From assembly GCF_003025595.1 (NCBI RefSeq), contig NZ_PYMI01000002.1:806001-870000 (forward strand): DNA of 64,000 nucleotides, in the 5' to 3' direction. Below, piece after piece: positions 34,022 through 43,153 of this stretch; within the stretch, counting starts at the first letter, position 1, and every line of letters begins with the position of its first letter. The notes under the pieces are model-generated. The model was not told the origin of the DNA, did not search any database, and saw only the letters and a list, made by a program, of their open reading frames with translations. The stretch comes from Photobacterium ganghwense. Lineage in GTDB: Bacteria; Pseudomonadota; Gammaproteobacteria; Enterobacterales; Vibrionaceae. The position numbers and the translations under genes are program-made.

Positions 34022-34048
34022 TACTGTTCCTGCAGCCGGATAAAGCTG

Positions 34049-34492
34049 ATGGACTTAAGCTGGCTGCCAGCAGACTTTGACGCGTTGTATGCTATTTATT
34101 CAGATTTGGAGGTTGTCGCGAATAATCGTTTTTTACCTTACAGCTCTCGCAATTGTTTTGAAGCCATGTTTATAGATGATCAATACAATTTTGTCTGTTG
34201 TGCTGATGATGGTGAAATACTGGGTCATCTGGCTATCATCGGATCAAATAAGCCGAGGACCCGACATGTTGTGTCTTTTGGAATCGCGGTCTCTAAACGC
34301 AGTAGGGGGCAAGGTGTAGTGCGACAACTCATGCAACACCTTATCGATTATTGTGATAACTGGCTGAATGTGAGGCGTATTGAACTGGAAGTTCATGCCA
34401 ATAATGAAGCTGCTTTAGGACTGTATAACACCTTTGGTTTTGAGCTTGAAGGTGCGAAAAAACAGGCCGTGTTCGTATCGATATATTGTTGA
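34049..34492 (+). CDS. GNAT family N-acetyltransferase
   Basis: The 147-residue protein has the GNAT core: ILGHLAIIGSNKPR, VVSFGIAVSKRSRGQGVVRQLMQHLIDYC (the acetyl-CoA loop R/Q-x-x-G-x-G/A) and IELEVHANNEAALGLYNTFGFELEG. The closest known style is the small-molecule or protein N-acetyltransferases with FGIAV and NEAALGLY motifs. Substrate unknown. It follows the DUF2938 gene by 28 bases on the same strand. Confidence 0.88.
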   Translation: MDLSWLPADFDALYAIYSDLEVVANNRFLPYSSRNCFEAMFIDDQYNFVCCADDGEILGHLAIIGSNKPRTRHVVSFGIAVSKRSRGQGVVRQLMQHLIDYCDNWLNVRRIELEVHANNEAALGLYNTFGFELEGAKKQAVFVSIYC

Positions 34493-34555
34493 TGGCCAGG
34501 CTCAATGGTCGCTCTTAATAGCGTTACGCTTTCAATTACAACAAGGACTGTTTTC

Positions 34556-35077
34556 ATGAATATCATTGCTCTTTCTTCCGTTGATGGTTACGAAAATCAA
34601 CTACGGGAGTTATTACAGGACTGCGTCGGCAGCGGTGCATCTGTGGGTTTTATTGCGCCAATAGCACATGCTGAAGCAAACAGCTACTGGCAGGATGTTC
34701 AGGGCGGATTAGCGAATGGTACAAGAAAACTCTGGGTGGCAATAGAAAATGGTATGGTAGTGGGCGCAGTTCAGCTGGGGTTGTGTTCCAAAGCGAATGG
34801 TTCGCATCGTGGTGAAGTAGAAAAGTTGATGGTGCATACTTCAGCGCGAGGAAAAGGGATTAGCAAAAAGCTAATGGCGTCACTGGAAGAGGTGGCTGTA
34901 TCGCTTGAACTGCTACTATTGGTGCTGGACACCCGACTCGGTGATATCGCTTCCACACTATATCGTCAGCTTGGGTATACCGAAGCAGGTCAGATACCGG
35001 CCTTTGCGCGAAGCTCTGACGGACAACTCGACGCGACGGTGCTATTTTATAAGCAAATTAATGGTATGAAGCGTTAA
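34556..35077 (+). CDS. GNAT family N-acetyltransferase
   Basis: The ATG at 34556 has AAGGAC upstream and is taken over an in-frame start at 34505. The 173-residue protein has GAVQLGLCSKANGSHRGEVEKLMVHTSARGKGISKKLMASLEEVA as its acetyl-CoA-binding core, then LVLDTRLGDIASTLYRQLGY. The EVEKLMVH...RGKGI pattern resembles acetyltransferases that modify toxins or drugs, but the substrate is unknown. It follows another GNAT gene by 64 bases. Confidence 0.88.
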   Translation: MNIIALSSVDGYENQLRELLQDCVGSGASVGFIAPIAHAEANSYWQDVQGGLANGTRKLWVAIENGMVVGAVQLGLCSKANGSHRGEVEKLMVHTSARGKGISKKLMASLEEVAVSLELLLLVLDTRLGDIASTLYRQLGYTEAGQIPAFARSSDGQLDATVLFYKQINGMKR

Positions 35078-35205
35078 ATGGTTTGTAAATGGCGTGATTG
35101 GGATAGTCATTCCAGTTATCAATTTCCACTAGCAGCCATCATTCATTCTGTTGTTGGCTTTCATTTTGATACCTATACCATCTTACCTAAACTCTGGAGA
35201 GAGAC

Positions 35206-35682
35206 ATGATAACGGGAAATGATCTGCTGTATCTGCAACGCTGTATATCCTTAGCTAAGGAAGCCTTGGACGCCGGAGATGAACCGTTTGGCTCTTTGCT
35301 GGTGGCAGAAGATGGCACCATTTTATTTGAAGATCGTAACCGTGTGGCCGGGGGCGATCGTACCCAGCATCCTGAGTTTGCTATTGCTCGCTGGGCAGCA
35401 GCAAACATGTCGCCTGAAGCGCGAGAAAAAGCGACAGTATATACCTCCGGTGAACACTGCCCGATGTGTGCGGCGGCACATGGCTGGGTAGGGCTGGGAC
35501 GTATTGTCTATGTCAGTTCATCGGCACAGTTATCGACATGGCTGCAGGAGTGGAATGTCCCCTCAGCGCCTGTAAAAGCATTACCCATTCAGGATGTAGT
35601 ACCAGGTGCTCAAGTGGAAGGCCCAGTACTGGAATTAGCGGATGATATCCAGGAACTGCATCGTCGTTTTTACCAGGTTTAA
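35206..35682 (+). CDS. nucleoside/nucleobase deaminase (CDA fold)
   Basis: The 158-residue cytidine-deaminase-fold protein has the zinc site as HPEFA (where most relatives have HAE) and EHCPMCAAAHGWVGLGRIVYV (PCxxC-type, with Cys pair in CPMC). The catalytic Glu is the E of HPE. Such proteins deaminate guanine, cytosine or tRNA adenosine; this one lacks the TadA signature and is a general nucleoside deaminase. The start follows CTGGAGAGAGAC. It is followed by a clear terminator. Confidence 0.87.
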   Translation: MITGNDLLYLQRCISLAKEALDAGDEPFGSLLVAEDGTILFEDRNRVAGGDRTQHPEFAIARWAAANMSPEAREKATVYTSGEHCPMCAAAHGWVGLGRIVYVSSSAQLSTWLQEWNVPSAPVKALPIQDVVPGAQVEGPVLELADDIQELHRRFYQV

Positions 35683-35710
35683 TTTATTTGAAAGAAAGAG
35701 AGTGCATGAG

Positions 35711-35735
35711 GCGCCAAAATGATGGCGCTTTTTTT
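35711..35735 (+). terminator. intrinsic terminator after the deaminase gene
   Basis: GCGCCA (35711-35716), 6-base loop, TGGCGC (35723-35728), then seven T residues. Confidence 0.92.
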
Positions 35736-36067
35736 GTGAAACGATTTCTATGATTAATGTGATAGTTCGTGACAGGTCACAAAAATGAAAACTGGTTAAA
35801 GCATTTTTGGGTAGTTAAACGTGCCGGCAAGTAAGCCAGTTCTCGGTCAAAAAATGTGGTTTTAGATAATCAGTTTAAAAATAAAGGTGTCAATAAGGAT
35901 AAATCATGTTTATAACTGGATTTAAAGCATAGCCATATTGTAGTAGACGCATTTTAAATCCCAAGAGTCATTAAATCTCAACACGTTCCTTTTATATAAA
36001 ATTCCCATAAGGAATCATTTGTTCATCTATATTGTTATTTAGATGTATAGATGACAGGGAATGTCCG
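35736..36067. other. intergenic gap upstream of the PAS-MCP gene
   Basis: An A+T-rich 330-base stretch with no supported gene. GTGAC-AG-GTCAC at 35769-35780 is a short dyad. The promoter of the PAS-MCP gene is expected here but I cannot place it. Confidence 0.4.
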
Positions 36068-37384
36068 ATGTTTGGTCTATTGAAACGCAATACGGTTTCT
36101 CAGGAAACACTTTTATCCGTTACCCATCTTTACCATGAATCTCATCAGTTATTGACTGCAATTACAGACTCATTTGCCTCTATTGAATTTACCCCATCCG
36201 GTCAGATCCTTTTGGCTAATCCACTTTTTCAGAGCGTGATGGAATACTCGATTGATGAGATAGAAGGTAAACACCACCGTATGTTTTGTACTGAGCATAC
36301 CCGGAATAGCCAGGAATACAGAGAGTTCTGGCACCAATTGGCGTCGGGTGTCCCGATTAATGGATTATTCCAACGGGTAACAAAAAGTGGTCGGGAAGTC
36401 TGGCTAGAAGCCAGTTATTGCCCGGTGCATGATCAGGAAGGACGGGTGTGTAAAATCATCAAGGTGGCGACCGATGTCACCGAGCGGGTTATGGCCCATC
36501 ACCATTTAGAAAGCCAGGTGAAAGCGGTTTCTCGATCGATGGCTATCATTGAGTTCGACCTGTCCGGCAATATTCTGTTTGCCAACGAAAATTTTCTCGG
36601 GGCCGTTGGATACCGCCTGGAAGAAATACAGGGACATCATCACCGTATGTTCGTTTCACCGGAATATGCTCAGTCTAGGGAGTATCAGCAATTTTGGGCA
36701 AAACTGAATCAAGGGCAGTTCCTGGGCGGCAAATTTGAACGGGTGAATAAAGCGGGGGATCGTCTTTGGCTAGAGGCAACTTATAACCCGATTTTTGATA
36801 CTAATGGCCAATTATACAGAGTGATCAAATTTGCCACGGATATCACCCAGTCGGTCTTGCTGGAGCAGGAAAATAATCAACTGGCTTACGAGTTATCCGT
36901 AAAAACCTGCCAGCTGTCGGCCGAAGGTTGTGAGTCGGGGCATCAGGCAATTGCGAAAATGTCCGAAATGGTTGCTGGCCTGAATGCAACTTCAGACGTG
37001 ATTTCGCAACTGGAGGCTCAGTCCCAGATTATCACCAGTATGGTAGACACTATTTCGGCGATTGCTAACCAAACCAATTTATTAGCGCTTAATGCGGCAA
37101 TTGAGGCGGCTAGAGCTGGAGATCAGGGAAGAGGCTTCGCAGTGGTTGCCGATGAAGTGAGACAGTTGGCGGCTCGTACCAATGAATCCACCGTCAGAAT
37201 TGAAGATGTTGTTAAGCAAAACAGCCAAGTGACCTCTCAAGCCGTGGATTCTATGTCGACAATCATTGCCAGTGCCCGAAGCAGTATGGAAAGGGTTAAG
37301 GCGGCGAATGAGGCGATTCAGGATATTGAAAAAAGTATCAATGACGTTGTGGCAGCGATTCAACGATTGTCGGCGACAGGATAG
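36068..37384 (+). CDS. soluble PAS-PAS-methyl-accepting chemotaxis-like protein (BdlA type)
   Basis: The 438-residue protein starting MFGLLKRN has two PAS domains (about 35-150 and 155-270), each with the pattern [10 protein letters not shown] / [10 protein letters not shown], then [31 protein letters not shown] and a partner repeat. These are followed by a MCP signalling domain containing the hairpin tip [20 protein letters not shown] and [21 protein letters not shown] (about 330-375). There is no membrane segment or HAMP domain. That layout matches Pseudomonas aeruginosa BdlA, which senses energy or redox state and promotes biofilm dispersal. The role here is inferred from architecture. Stops soon after the hairpin, so the signalling domain is short. 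Confidence 0.88.
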   Translation: MFGLLKRNTVSQETLLSVTHLYHESHQLLTAITDSFASIEFTPSGQILLANPLFQSVMEYSIDEIEGKHHRMFCTEHTRNSQEYREFWHQLASGVPINGLFQRVTKSGREVWLEASYCPVHDQEGRVCKIIKVATDVTERVMAHHHLESQVKAVSRSMAIIEFDLSGNILFANENFLGAVGYRLEEIQGHHHRMFVSPEYAQSREYQQFWAKLNQGQFLGGKFERVNKAGDRLWLEATYNPIFDTNGQLYRVIKFATDITQSVLLEQENNQLAYELSVKTCQLSAEGCESGHQAIAKMSEMVAGLNATSDVISQLEAQSQIITSMVDTISAIANQTNLLALNAAIEAARAGDQGRGFAVVADEVRQLAARTNESTVRIEDVVKQNSQVTSQAVDSMSTIIASARSSMERVKAANEAIQDIEKSINDVVAAIQRLSATG

Positions 37385-37479
37385 CAAAGCATGGTTGTTT
37401 GAGTCCTGATCTTCCGCAGGTTTTTATCTGACTCGCGTTCAATTATCTTGATAGTCTGTTAACGACTGCTACTTAGTCA

Positions 37480-37515
37480 GACACGCCCAACTGCTTTGAC
37501 GAGGTTGGGCGTGTC
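37480..37515. other. hairpin after the PAS-MCP gene
   Basis: GACACGCCCAA (37480-37490) pairs perfectly with TTGGGCGTGTC (37505-37515) around a 14-base loop, in the gap between two convergent genes. It lacks a T-tract. Termination is possible but not assured. Confidence 0.55.
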
Positions 37516-37618
37516 CGTATTGCTATGCAGTTTGGGCTTGCTGCTGCGTCAAAAGCTGCGCCAAAAATCGTAGTGGATAAATGCCGCGGCTATAAATCAA
37601 ACGGCCAAAATGTCACAT

Positions 37619-38137
37619 TTAAGAGTCGGCGGTTGAGTATATCGATCCGTCCTGATCCATCTGGGTCAGCAACAAACGGGTATCAAACTCAAGTTGGTGG
37701 TAGTGCGGTTCCATATGGCAACAAAGCTGATAAAACGCCTTGTTGTGTTCTTTCTCACGAATGTGAGCCAGCTCATGTACCACGATCATACGAAGCATTG
37801 GCTCAGGGGCTTGTTTAAACAAGGTCGAAACCCGAATTTCATTTTTCGCTTTTACTTTATTGCCATGCACGCGAGAGACAAAGCTGTGTAATCCTAAAGC
37901 ATGATTAACAACATGAATTTTGCTGTCGTAGGCCACTTTACTGATGGGGGCAGATTTTCGAAGGTACTGATTTTTGAGTGCCATAACAAAATCATACAGC
38001 GATTTCTCAGATTGAACCTGATGTGCTTCAGGGTATTTATTCAACAAGTAAGCCTTTAGCTTATCATTTCGAATAAGGGTGCTGATCTGGTCAGTTAGAT
38101 GTGAAGGATAACCCTGTAAATATTTCAGTTCGTGCAT
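37619..38137 (-). CDS. YgjP-like (M48/DUF45) metalloprotease
   Basis: Using the ATG at 38137 (MHELKYLQGYPSHL) the protein has 172 residues. It contains the zinc protease motif VVHELAHIREKEHNKAFYQLCC (HExxH with a downstream H) and a C-terminal CHMEPHYHQLEFDTRLLL helix. This matches the YgjP-like family of SprT-related, cytosolic metallopeptidases. The biological substrate is unknown. The 5' end of the gene is uncertain because the open frame extends 60 bases upstream. Confidence 0.85.
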   Translation of the reverse strand: MHELKYLQGYPSHLTDQISTLIRNDKLKAYLLNKYPEAHQVQSEKSLYDFVMALKNQYLRKSAPISKVAYDSKIHVVNHALGLHSFVSRVHGNKVKAKNEIRVSTLFKQAPEPMLRMIVVHELAHIREKEHNKAFYQLCCHMEPHYHQLEFDTRLLLTQMDQDGSIYSTADS

Positions 38138-38353
38138 GAGAGAATACCAGAAGCAGATCAAAGCGGTGATTCTAGCCAGAGCGCAGTGCGACTGCAATGG
38201 ATTAAGTACGGTGGCCAGTAGCCATTTAATTGTTAGTGCAATAAATTCAGAACGATGGACGTTGTCAGAACTGAGAGTTCTCGCCCATACTTATAAGCAG
38301 AAGCAATCGAAAATGCTGATTAGTCAGAGCTTTGTACCAATAAGGAGCGCACT

Positions 38354-38806
38354 ATGTATTTACGGCTGCCACCCCCTTTAGTTTTACTGCTGTCGGTTTT
38401 TGGCATGTATTTGCTGGCACAATTAATGCCTTTGTACGAATTTCACTTTGCCGGGCAGCGTATGCTGATGCTAATGTTCTGTTTGGCGGGGACGCTTATT
38501 GGACTGGCTGCAGTCATGTCTTTTGCCAGAGCGAAAACAACGGTTAACCCACATAAACCCGCAAAAACGTCAGCCCTTGTCACAACGGGTATTTACCGGA
38601 TCTCTCGCAACCCAATGTACCTCGCTTTACTGTGTCTTCTCATGGCGGCTTTCATTTACTTTTCGGCCCTATCAGCGGTGCTGATGATCGGCGTGTTTGT
38701 TATGTACATGAACCATTTCCAGATTGCGCAGGAAGAAACAGTCCTGAAAGCCATGTTTGGTGAGCGGTATGAGAAATACTGTCATCGTGTAAGACGCTGG
38801 TGTTAA
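38354..38806 (+). CDS. isoprenylcysteine carboxyl methyltransferase-like membrane protein
   Basis: The 150-residue protein has four hydrophobic segments and the conserved signature YRISRNPMYLALLCLLMAAF, then EETVLKAMFGERYEKYCHRVRRW. This is the ICMT/PEMT superfamily signature of small membrane methyltransferases that use S-adenosylmethionine. Bacterial members have no known protein substrate. The start follows AAGGAGCGCACT. It stands alone. Confidence 0.87.
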   Translation: MYLRLPPPLVLLLSVFGMYLLAQLMPLYEFHFAGQRMLMLMFCLAGTLIGLAAVMSFARAKTTVNPHKPAKTSALVTTGIYRISRNPMYLALLCLLMAAFIYFSALSAVLMIGVFVMYMNHFQIAQEETVLKAMFGERYEKYCHRVRRWC

Positions 38807-38914
38807 AGTTTTTTTGTGTTGACGTGGTTTTGAATAGTTGCTCTGAACTGGCACCATCCCAACTCATTGCTATTGAGGCAATGGTCATTCATTAAAATGA
38901 ATTCATATATTTAG

Positions 38915-38944
38915 GCGTGGTTTCATTGCATGATGAAACCACGC
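38915..38944. other. hairpin downstream of the ICMT-like gene
   Basis: GCGTGGTTTCAT (38915-38926) pairs perfectly with ATGAAACCACGC (38933-38944) across a 6-base loop. No T-tract follows, so it could be a transcript end or processing site. Confidence 0.55.
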
Positions 38945-39030
38945 TGACATGATATTTCCCTGCATTGAATGCTTTATTTTCCCGCCAAATGAATCTTTTC
39001 TGACATGATTTTCCACTTGTTTTGATTTTT

Positions 39031-39058
39031 TGCACTTGCACTTGCACTTGCACTTGCA
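39031..39058. repeat. TGCACT hexanucleotide repeat upstream of the STAS gene
   Basis: TGCACT is repeated in tandem four times plus a partial unit (28 bases). It lies 127 bases before the STAS gene start. A change in unit number would change spacing in the upstream region. Confidence 0.85.
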
Positions 39059-39184
39059 TCCACGCCCTGCAATATGGTTGTGCTTATTCGAAATGTACAG
39101 GGGCAGTTTGCGTTCATAAAGGCACTGACGATAGGCGTCGTCGGTCTACACTTGTTTGATAAAGGCAAAAAAGAGGGAATTACA

Positions 39185-39580
39185 ATGAGCTATTTACATG
39201 GTGTGCATGTTGAAATTGAACAAAATGAGAACCAAATTTTCATGGAAATGAAAGCAATCGGCACGCTGACTCATGAAGATTATGAAAAAATCACCCCATT
39301 ATTGGAAACAGCCCTGGAAGGCACAACGGATCCTGTCGTTAATGTTTTCTTCGATGGGACAGAATTTGAAGGCTGGGATCTGCATGCTGCGTGGGACGAC
39401 CTTAAACTCGGGCTGCGCCATGGGAGAAAATTTAACAAAATAGCGTTCTATGGTAATGAACGGTGGCAATCGATTATGTCCAAAGTCGGAAGCTGGTTTA
39501 TCAGTGGTGAAGTGCGCTATTTCGAAGATTCTATTGAAGCCATTAACTGGCTTCGGGAAGCAGATAAATCTGCAAGCTGA
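39185..39580 (+). CDS. STAS/SpoIIAA-like protein
   Basis: Using the ATG at 39185 (MSYLHGVHVEIEQNENQIF) with AGAGGGA upstream, the protein has 131 residues. It shows the SpoIIAA-like/STAS pattern: MEMKAIGTLTHEDYEKITPLLE, VVNVFFDGTEFEGWDLHAAWDDLKLGLRHG, NKIAFYGNERWQSIMSKVGSWF, EAINWLREAD. Such proteins are lipid-binding or anti-anti-sigma-like. No kinase or sigma partner is nearby. A TGCACT hexamer tract lies upstream. Confidence 0.85.
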   Translation: MSYLHGVHVEIEQNENQIFMEMKAIGTLTHEDYEKITPLLETALEGTTDPVVNVFFDGTEFEGWDLHAAWDDLKLGLRHGRKFNKIAFYGNERWQSIMSKVGSWFISGEVRYFEDSIEAINWLREADKSAS

Positions 39581-39719
39581 TTCACTATAGCCTTGTATCC
39601 TTGAACTGAATGTCTTGGAACCGAGTGTATAGTATTGAATATTAGATTGATTTAATATAACCACTCAAAAAAATAATAAGGCAAAAACCCGTTTGCCTTG
39701 CGTTGAAGGTGTGGTGGAC

Positions 39720-40388
39720 ATGAGAAAAAGAATAACCCTTGCCGGATTCATCTTTTCGCTGTTTCCGGCGACGGTATGGTGTGAAAATGCGAGTCAGGGA
39801 TTGACAGACATTCAGCCTGCTTCAGATCTGCGGTATTTTGTTGGTTTGCGTGCTGGTGCCAGTCAAATGGGTAATGATGATAAAGCGACCCTTGTGAATG
39901 GCGGGCTTTTTACTTCTGATGACAGTAGTTATGCAGGCTTTGGTGGTCTGGACTTTGGAGTGTACAGCCAAAAGTGGAACACTCGCATGTATTACAGTTA
40001 TGAATACCACACCTCGACGACAGAGTTTGAAGGGGATGATGCGTACGACATTAACGCCCATCTACACATGCTGAGTGCTGATCGTATATTCCGGCCTGAT
40101 TCAAGTATCCAGCCGTTTGTGGGACTTCATTTTGGTTATGCGTTTGCAAAATCGGATTCTCGCTTTAATGATAAATATGAAAACGATGGATTCGTTTTTG
40201 GTTTTCAGGCAGGGGTAGACTGGAGAATTTCTGATAGTGTTGCTGTTGAACTGGGTCTGCGACATAGTGTGTTACCGTCAGATCGCACCAACTGGTCAGC
40301 AGAAGACAGCCAGGGTCAACCTGTTAACGTCGAAACGCAACTCACTGGGGTTTCTTCGGCGTATCTGGGCGCAAGTTACCGATTTTAA
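39720..40388 (+). CDS. outer-membrane beta-barrel protein
   Basis: The ATG at 39720 (MRKRITLAGFIFSLFPATVWC) begins a signal peptide. The 222-residue protein then has alternating aromatic/hydrophobic beta strands (RYFVGLRAGASQMG, YYSYEYHTSTTEFEG, FVGLHFGYAFAKSDSR, VFGFQAGVDWRISDSVAVELGLRHSV) and ends in SSAYLGASYRF, with the C-terminal Phe needed for outer-membrane assembly. It resembles OmpA-like/OmpW-size eight-stranded barrels. Substrate unknown. A short gap of 71 bases separates it from the PTPS-like gene. Confidence 0.85.
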   Translation: MRKRITLAGFIFSLFPATVWCENASQGLTDIQPASDLRYFVGLRAGASQMGNDDKATLVNGGLFTSDDSSYAGFGGLDFGVYSQKWNTRMYYSYEYHTSTTEFEGDDAYDINAHLHMLSADRIFRPDSSIQPFVGLHFGYAFAKSDSRFNDKYENDGFVFGFQAGVDWRISDSVAVELGLRHSVLPSDRTNWSAEDSQGQPVNVETQLTGVSSAYLGASYRF

Positions 40389-40459
40389 GCCGCTGGTTTA
40401 CTCAGAAAAATAGCTGCGTATAATGCCTTGCCGCAACCAGAACCAATAAGGACTTCACT

Positions 40460-41356
40460 TTGAAGCTATTTGTAAGAGATCTAACCGTTATCGATGCCTC
40501 GTACCTGTGTGAGCAGCGCGGAATGGTAGGAGAGAGCTGGATTCTTGATGTGGTCATGTCGGGCGAACTGAATGAAATGAGCATGGTGCTTGATTTCAGC
40601 CGCGTGAAAAAACGTATCAAGCAGCTTGTTGATGAATTTGTTGACCATCGACTGATTGTGCCTCGTCAAAGTGCGGCGATTCGCATTGCTGAAAGCCAAT
40701 TGGGCTATTCAACGGTTGACCTGTTACGCGGCGAAAAGAGTATTTACCTGAACTGTCCTGATGAGGCGTACTGCTTTATTGATGCCAATGAAGTCACGAT
40801 TGAGTCGGTTACTCAGCACATTTATGATGTGCTCAAAGGTCAATTACCGGAAAATGTACAGGGTCTCGAACTGACACTGCGACATGAAGCGATTCCCGGG
40901 GCGTTCTATCATTACAGCCATGGTTTGAAAAAGCACGATGGTAACTGTCAGCGTATTGCCCATGGTCATCGTTCTCCGATTGAGTTGTTGGTTGATGGTG
41001 AGCGTGATGCATCATTGGAACAGCAGTGGGCTGAGCGTTGGCATGACATTTATCTGGGTACTCAGGAAGATTACTGTTCGTTGAATGAACTTGATCTGAG
41101 TCCGGAAGCAAAAGCCGCGAAAGAAGAAAGTCATTTTGCTTTTCGCTACACCGCACCTCAGGGTGAGTTCCAACTGGCCATTGCTCGTTGTGAAACGGAA
41201 ATGATTCCGACTGATACAACGGTTGAGTTACTGGCACAATACATTGCCGAGCAGGTTAGTCTGCAAGTCAATGAAAGTAGTGTACTGGACGTTGTGGCAT
41301 ATGAAGGTGTAGGCAAAGGTGCGATGGCTTCAATGCCCGGACGTAAAAGCGCGTAA
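40460..41356 (+). CDS. two-domain PTPS/QueD-like (6-carboxytetrahydropterin synthase family) protein
   Basis: The 298-residue protein starts at TTG (40460) with AAGGA upstream. It has two PTPS-like halves. The N-terminal half (about 1-120) keeps the fold signature (ELNEMSMVLDFSRVKKRIKQLVDEFVDHRLIVP) but the zinc His residues are replaced (ASYL and GESW in place of AAHxL and HGH). The second half has H154 (YSHGL), C163 and H168/H170 in the CQRIAHGHRSPIEL motif, so it probably keeps the active site. Related single-domain enzymes make 6-carboxy-tetrahydropterin for queuosine or tetrahydrobiopterin. A terminator follows. Confidence 0.85.
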   Translation: MKLFVRDLTVIDASYLCEQRGMVGESWILDVVMSGELNEMSMVLDFSRVKKRIKQLVDEFVDHRLIVPRQSAAIRIAESQLGYSTVDLLRGEKSIYLNCPDEAYCFIDANEVTIESVTQHIYDVLKGQLPENVQGLELTLRHEAIPGAFYHYSHGLKKHDGNCQRIAHGHRSPIELLVDGERDASLEQQWAERWHDIYLGTQEDYCSLNELDLSPEAKAAKEESHFAFRYTAPQGEFQLAIARCETEMIPTDTTVELLAQYIAEQVSLQVNESSVLDVVAYEGVGKGAMASMPGRKSA

Positions 41357-41444
41357 TTCGGGTTGTCGCCCAAGGTGGATGTTCAGAAGCTTACTTGTCT
41401 TTGGGCTCCGACTACAAACGCACACAGCTCAACGATAGTTTTCT

Positions 41445-41475
41445 AAAGCCCCTGTTTCAAGACAGGGGCTTTTTC
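41445..41475 (+). terminator. intrinsic terminator after the PTPS-like gene
   Basis: AGCCCCTGT (41447-41455) pairs with ACAGGGGCT (41462-41470) around a 6-base loop, then four T residues. The A-rich left flank also allows termination of the convergent minus-strand gene. Confidence 0.9.
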
Positions 41476-41569
41476 TTGCCTTACGTTTTTTGGCAACTCT
41501 TAAACTCGGCTGTTTTTAGTATGACAGTTTGCTGCTTTTCAACGGTGGTTCAGGCTTAACGGGCGAGCA

Positions 41570-43147
41570 TCAGAGTAGATTCTCAATAGGCAGAATACCG
41601 GAGAACCATGCCGCGATCCGTAGCCACATGCTGGCATCAGGCTCGGTTGAGTATTGCTTGCCGGTCGCATCATCAAACCAGACGATCTCGCCACTTTCAT
41701 TCAGTTCAAGGCGATAGGTAAACTGCGGCATATGTTGCTCTATACCCTGGTACACGTCATCAGCAAAGGCAGGAGATTGCACCAGTACACCCATTTCGGT
41801 GTTGAGGTAGGCAGAGCGCGGGTCAAAGTTAAACGATCCGACAAATACATCCTGTTTATCAATGATGAATGTTTTGGCATGCAGACTGTTTCGGGAACTC
41901 CCCAACCATGATCGTTCTCGCTTATGCAGGCGGTCAGCTTTGACTTCGTACAGTCGGATGTTGGCTTCCAAGAGCGATTTTCTGTATTTTGCGTACCAGC
42001 CGTGTACGGCAAAGACATCGTTAGATGCCAGTGAATTGGTAATGATGGTGAGCGTAATGCCTTTATTAGCCGCTCGGGTTAATGCATTGGTTCCCTTTCG
42101 CGTTGGCACAAAGTAAGGGGATACCAAAAACAGTTCAGATTGCGTTTGCGACAAAATGGCATCCAGTTCATGGAGCAGTAAGTCACTGTTTGCGCTCTGA
42201 TAGATTTTCTCTGGTGGATCGTAATGTAGTTCAGCTTCACCCCAGTAAAAGGACAGGGATTTGTCTTGAATTTTCTTTGCAAGAGGTAATTCCGACAGTT
42301 GAGCGACATACGGCGACTGAGTTTCAATTGCCTGTTGCAGCATGGCTTCCCATTTATCCAGTTGTGCCTGAGAAACCGGCGCATAGTTATCCACCAAATC
42401 TTCGATTGGTGAAGCTGGCTTACTGTTCCAGTAAGTATCAAATTCAAGGGAGAGTTGAGGAATAATATTTCCGAGCATCAGGAGATCAAAATCCCCGAAA
42501 TCGACCTCCCCATTAGCCGAAAAATATTCATCCCCGATGTTGCGTCCGCCCGCGATACCGAAAGTCCCGTCGACAATAAGCGCTTTGTTGTGCATACGAC
42601 GATTTAAACGGTCAAAGTCACCAATAAACCCCAGAGCACGACTGACACGCTGACGAAATGGATTAAAGAGCCGTACTTCAATATTCGGGTGGCTGGATAG
42701 CGAGGCCATAACAGCGTCATCGCGAGACTGCATGTCATCGAGTAACACCCGCACCCGCACGCCACGCTCTGCCGCTTTATATAAGGCATAAGTGAGGAGA
42801 GAGCTGGTGGCATCGTCGCGGTATATGTAGTACTGAAGGTCGATACTATTATCGGCGCTGTGGATGAGTGCCAGTCTTGCCAAAAAGGCTTCCTGTCCAT
42901 CAGCTAGAGGGTAAAAACCGGTTAACTCAGGATGGCTGTCCACATAAGGTTGAGCAACCTTTGCAAGTCTGCTGTTGGTGTCAGCAGACATCGCCTGGCT
43001 CGGATGCTTATCGTTACTTGGGGCATGGCTACATCCAAACATAAACAAAGATGTCGCTAAAAATAAGTTTAATTGTAGTCTGCGGCAGGGTACCAAGGAA
43101 AAGTCCCGGGTTGTTTTCGACCGAAGAAAAGCAGGGATCAATGGCAT
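41570..43147 (-). CDS. phospholipase D superfamily lipoprotein (ClsC-like)
   Basis: The protein of about 525 residues has two HKD motifs: HNKALIVDGTFGIAGGRN in the first half and HAKTFIIDKQDVFVGSFNFD in the second. It has a lipobox-like LFMFGCS near residue 40, so it may be a lipoprotein anchored to the inner or outer leaflet. Layout and size resemble E. coli ClsC (YmdC), a cardiolipin synthase that uses phosphatidylethanolamine with phosphatidylglycerol. The start is uncertain: ATG at 43147, with TTG at 43153, and an internal start closer to the lipobox is possible. It stands alone. Confidence 0.87.
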   Translation of the reverse strand: MPLIPAFLRSKTTRDFSLVPCRRLQLNLFLATSLFMFGCSHAPSNDKHPSQAMSADTNSRLAKVAQPYVDSHPELTGFYPLADGQEAFLARLALIHSADNSIDLQYYIYRDDATSSLLTYALYKAAERGVRVRVLLDDMQSRDDAVMASLSSHPNIEVRLFNPFRQRVSRALGFIGDFDRLNRRMHNKALIVDGTFGIAGGRNIGDEYFSANGEVDFGDFDLLMLGNIIPQLSLEFDTYWNSKPASPIEDLVDNYAPVSQAQLDKWEAMLQQAIETQSPYVAQLSELPLAKKIQDKSLSFYWGEAELHYDPPEKIYQSANSDLLLHELDAILSQTQSELFLVSPYFVPTRKGTNALTRAANKGITLTIITNSLASNDVFAVHGWYAKYRKSLLEANIRLYEVKADRLHKRERSWLGSSRNSLHAKTFIIDKQDVFVGSFNFDPRSAYLNTEMGVLVQSPAFADDVYQGIEQHMPQFTYRLELNESGEIVWFDDATGKQYSTEPDASMWLRIAAWFSGILPIENLL

Positions 43148-43153
43148 AGACAA

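Noticed and set aside
35769..35780. GTGAC-AG-GTCAC as a CRP site
   Set aside because: The spacing does not fit TGTGA-N6-TCACA and it is about 290 bases from the next start.
37525..37818. 97-codon plus-strand frame antisense to the YgjP-like gene
   Set aside because: It overlaps the convincing metalloprotease gene on the other strand and has no ribosome site or similarity.
17995..39058. CRISPR array from the hexamer repeats
   Set aside because: The tracts are simple contiguous hexamers without spacers.
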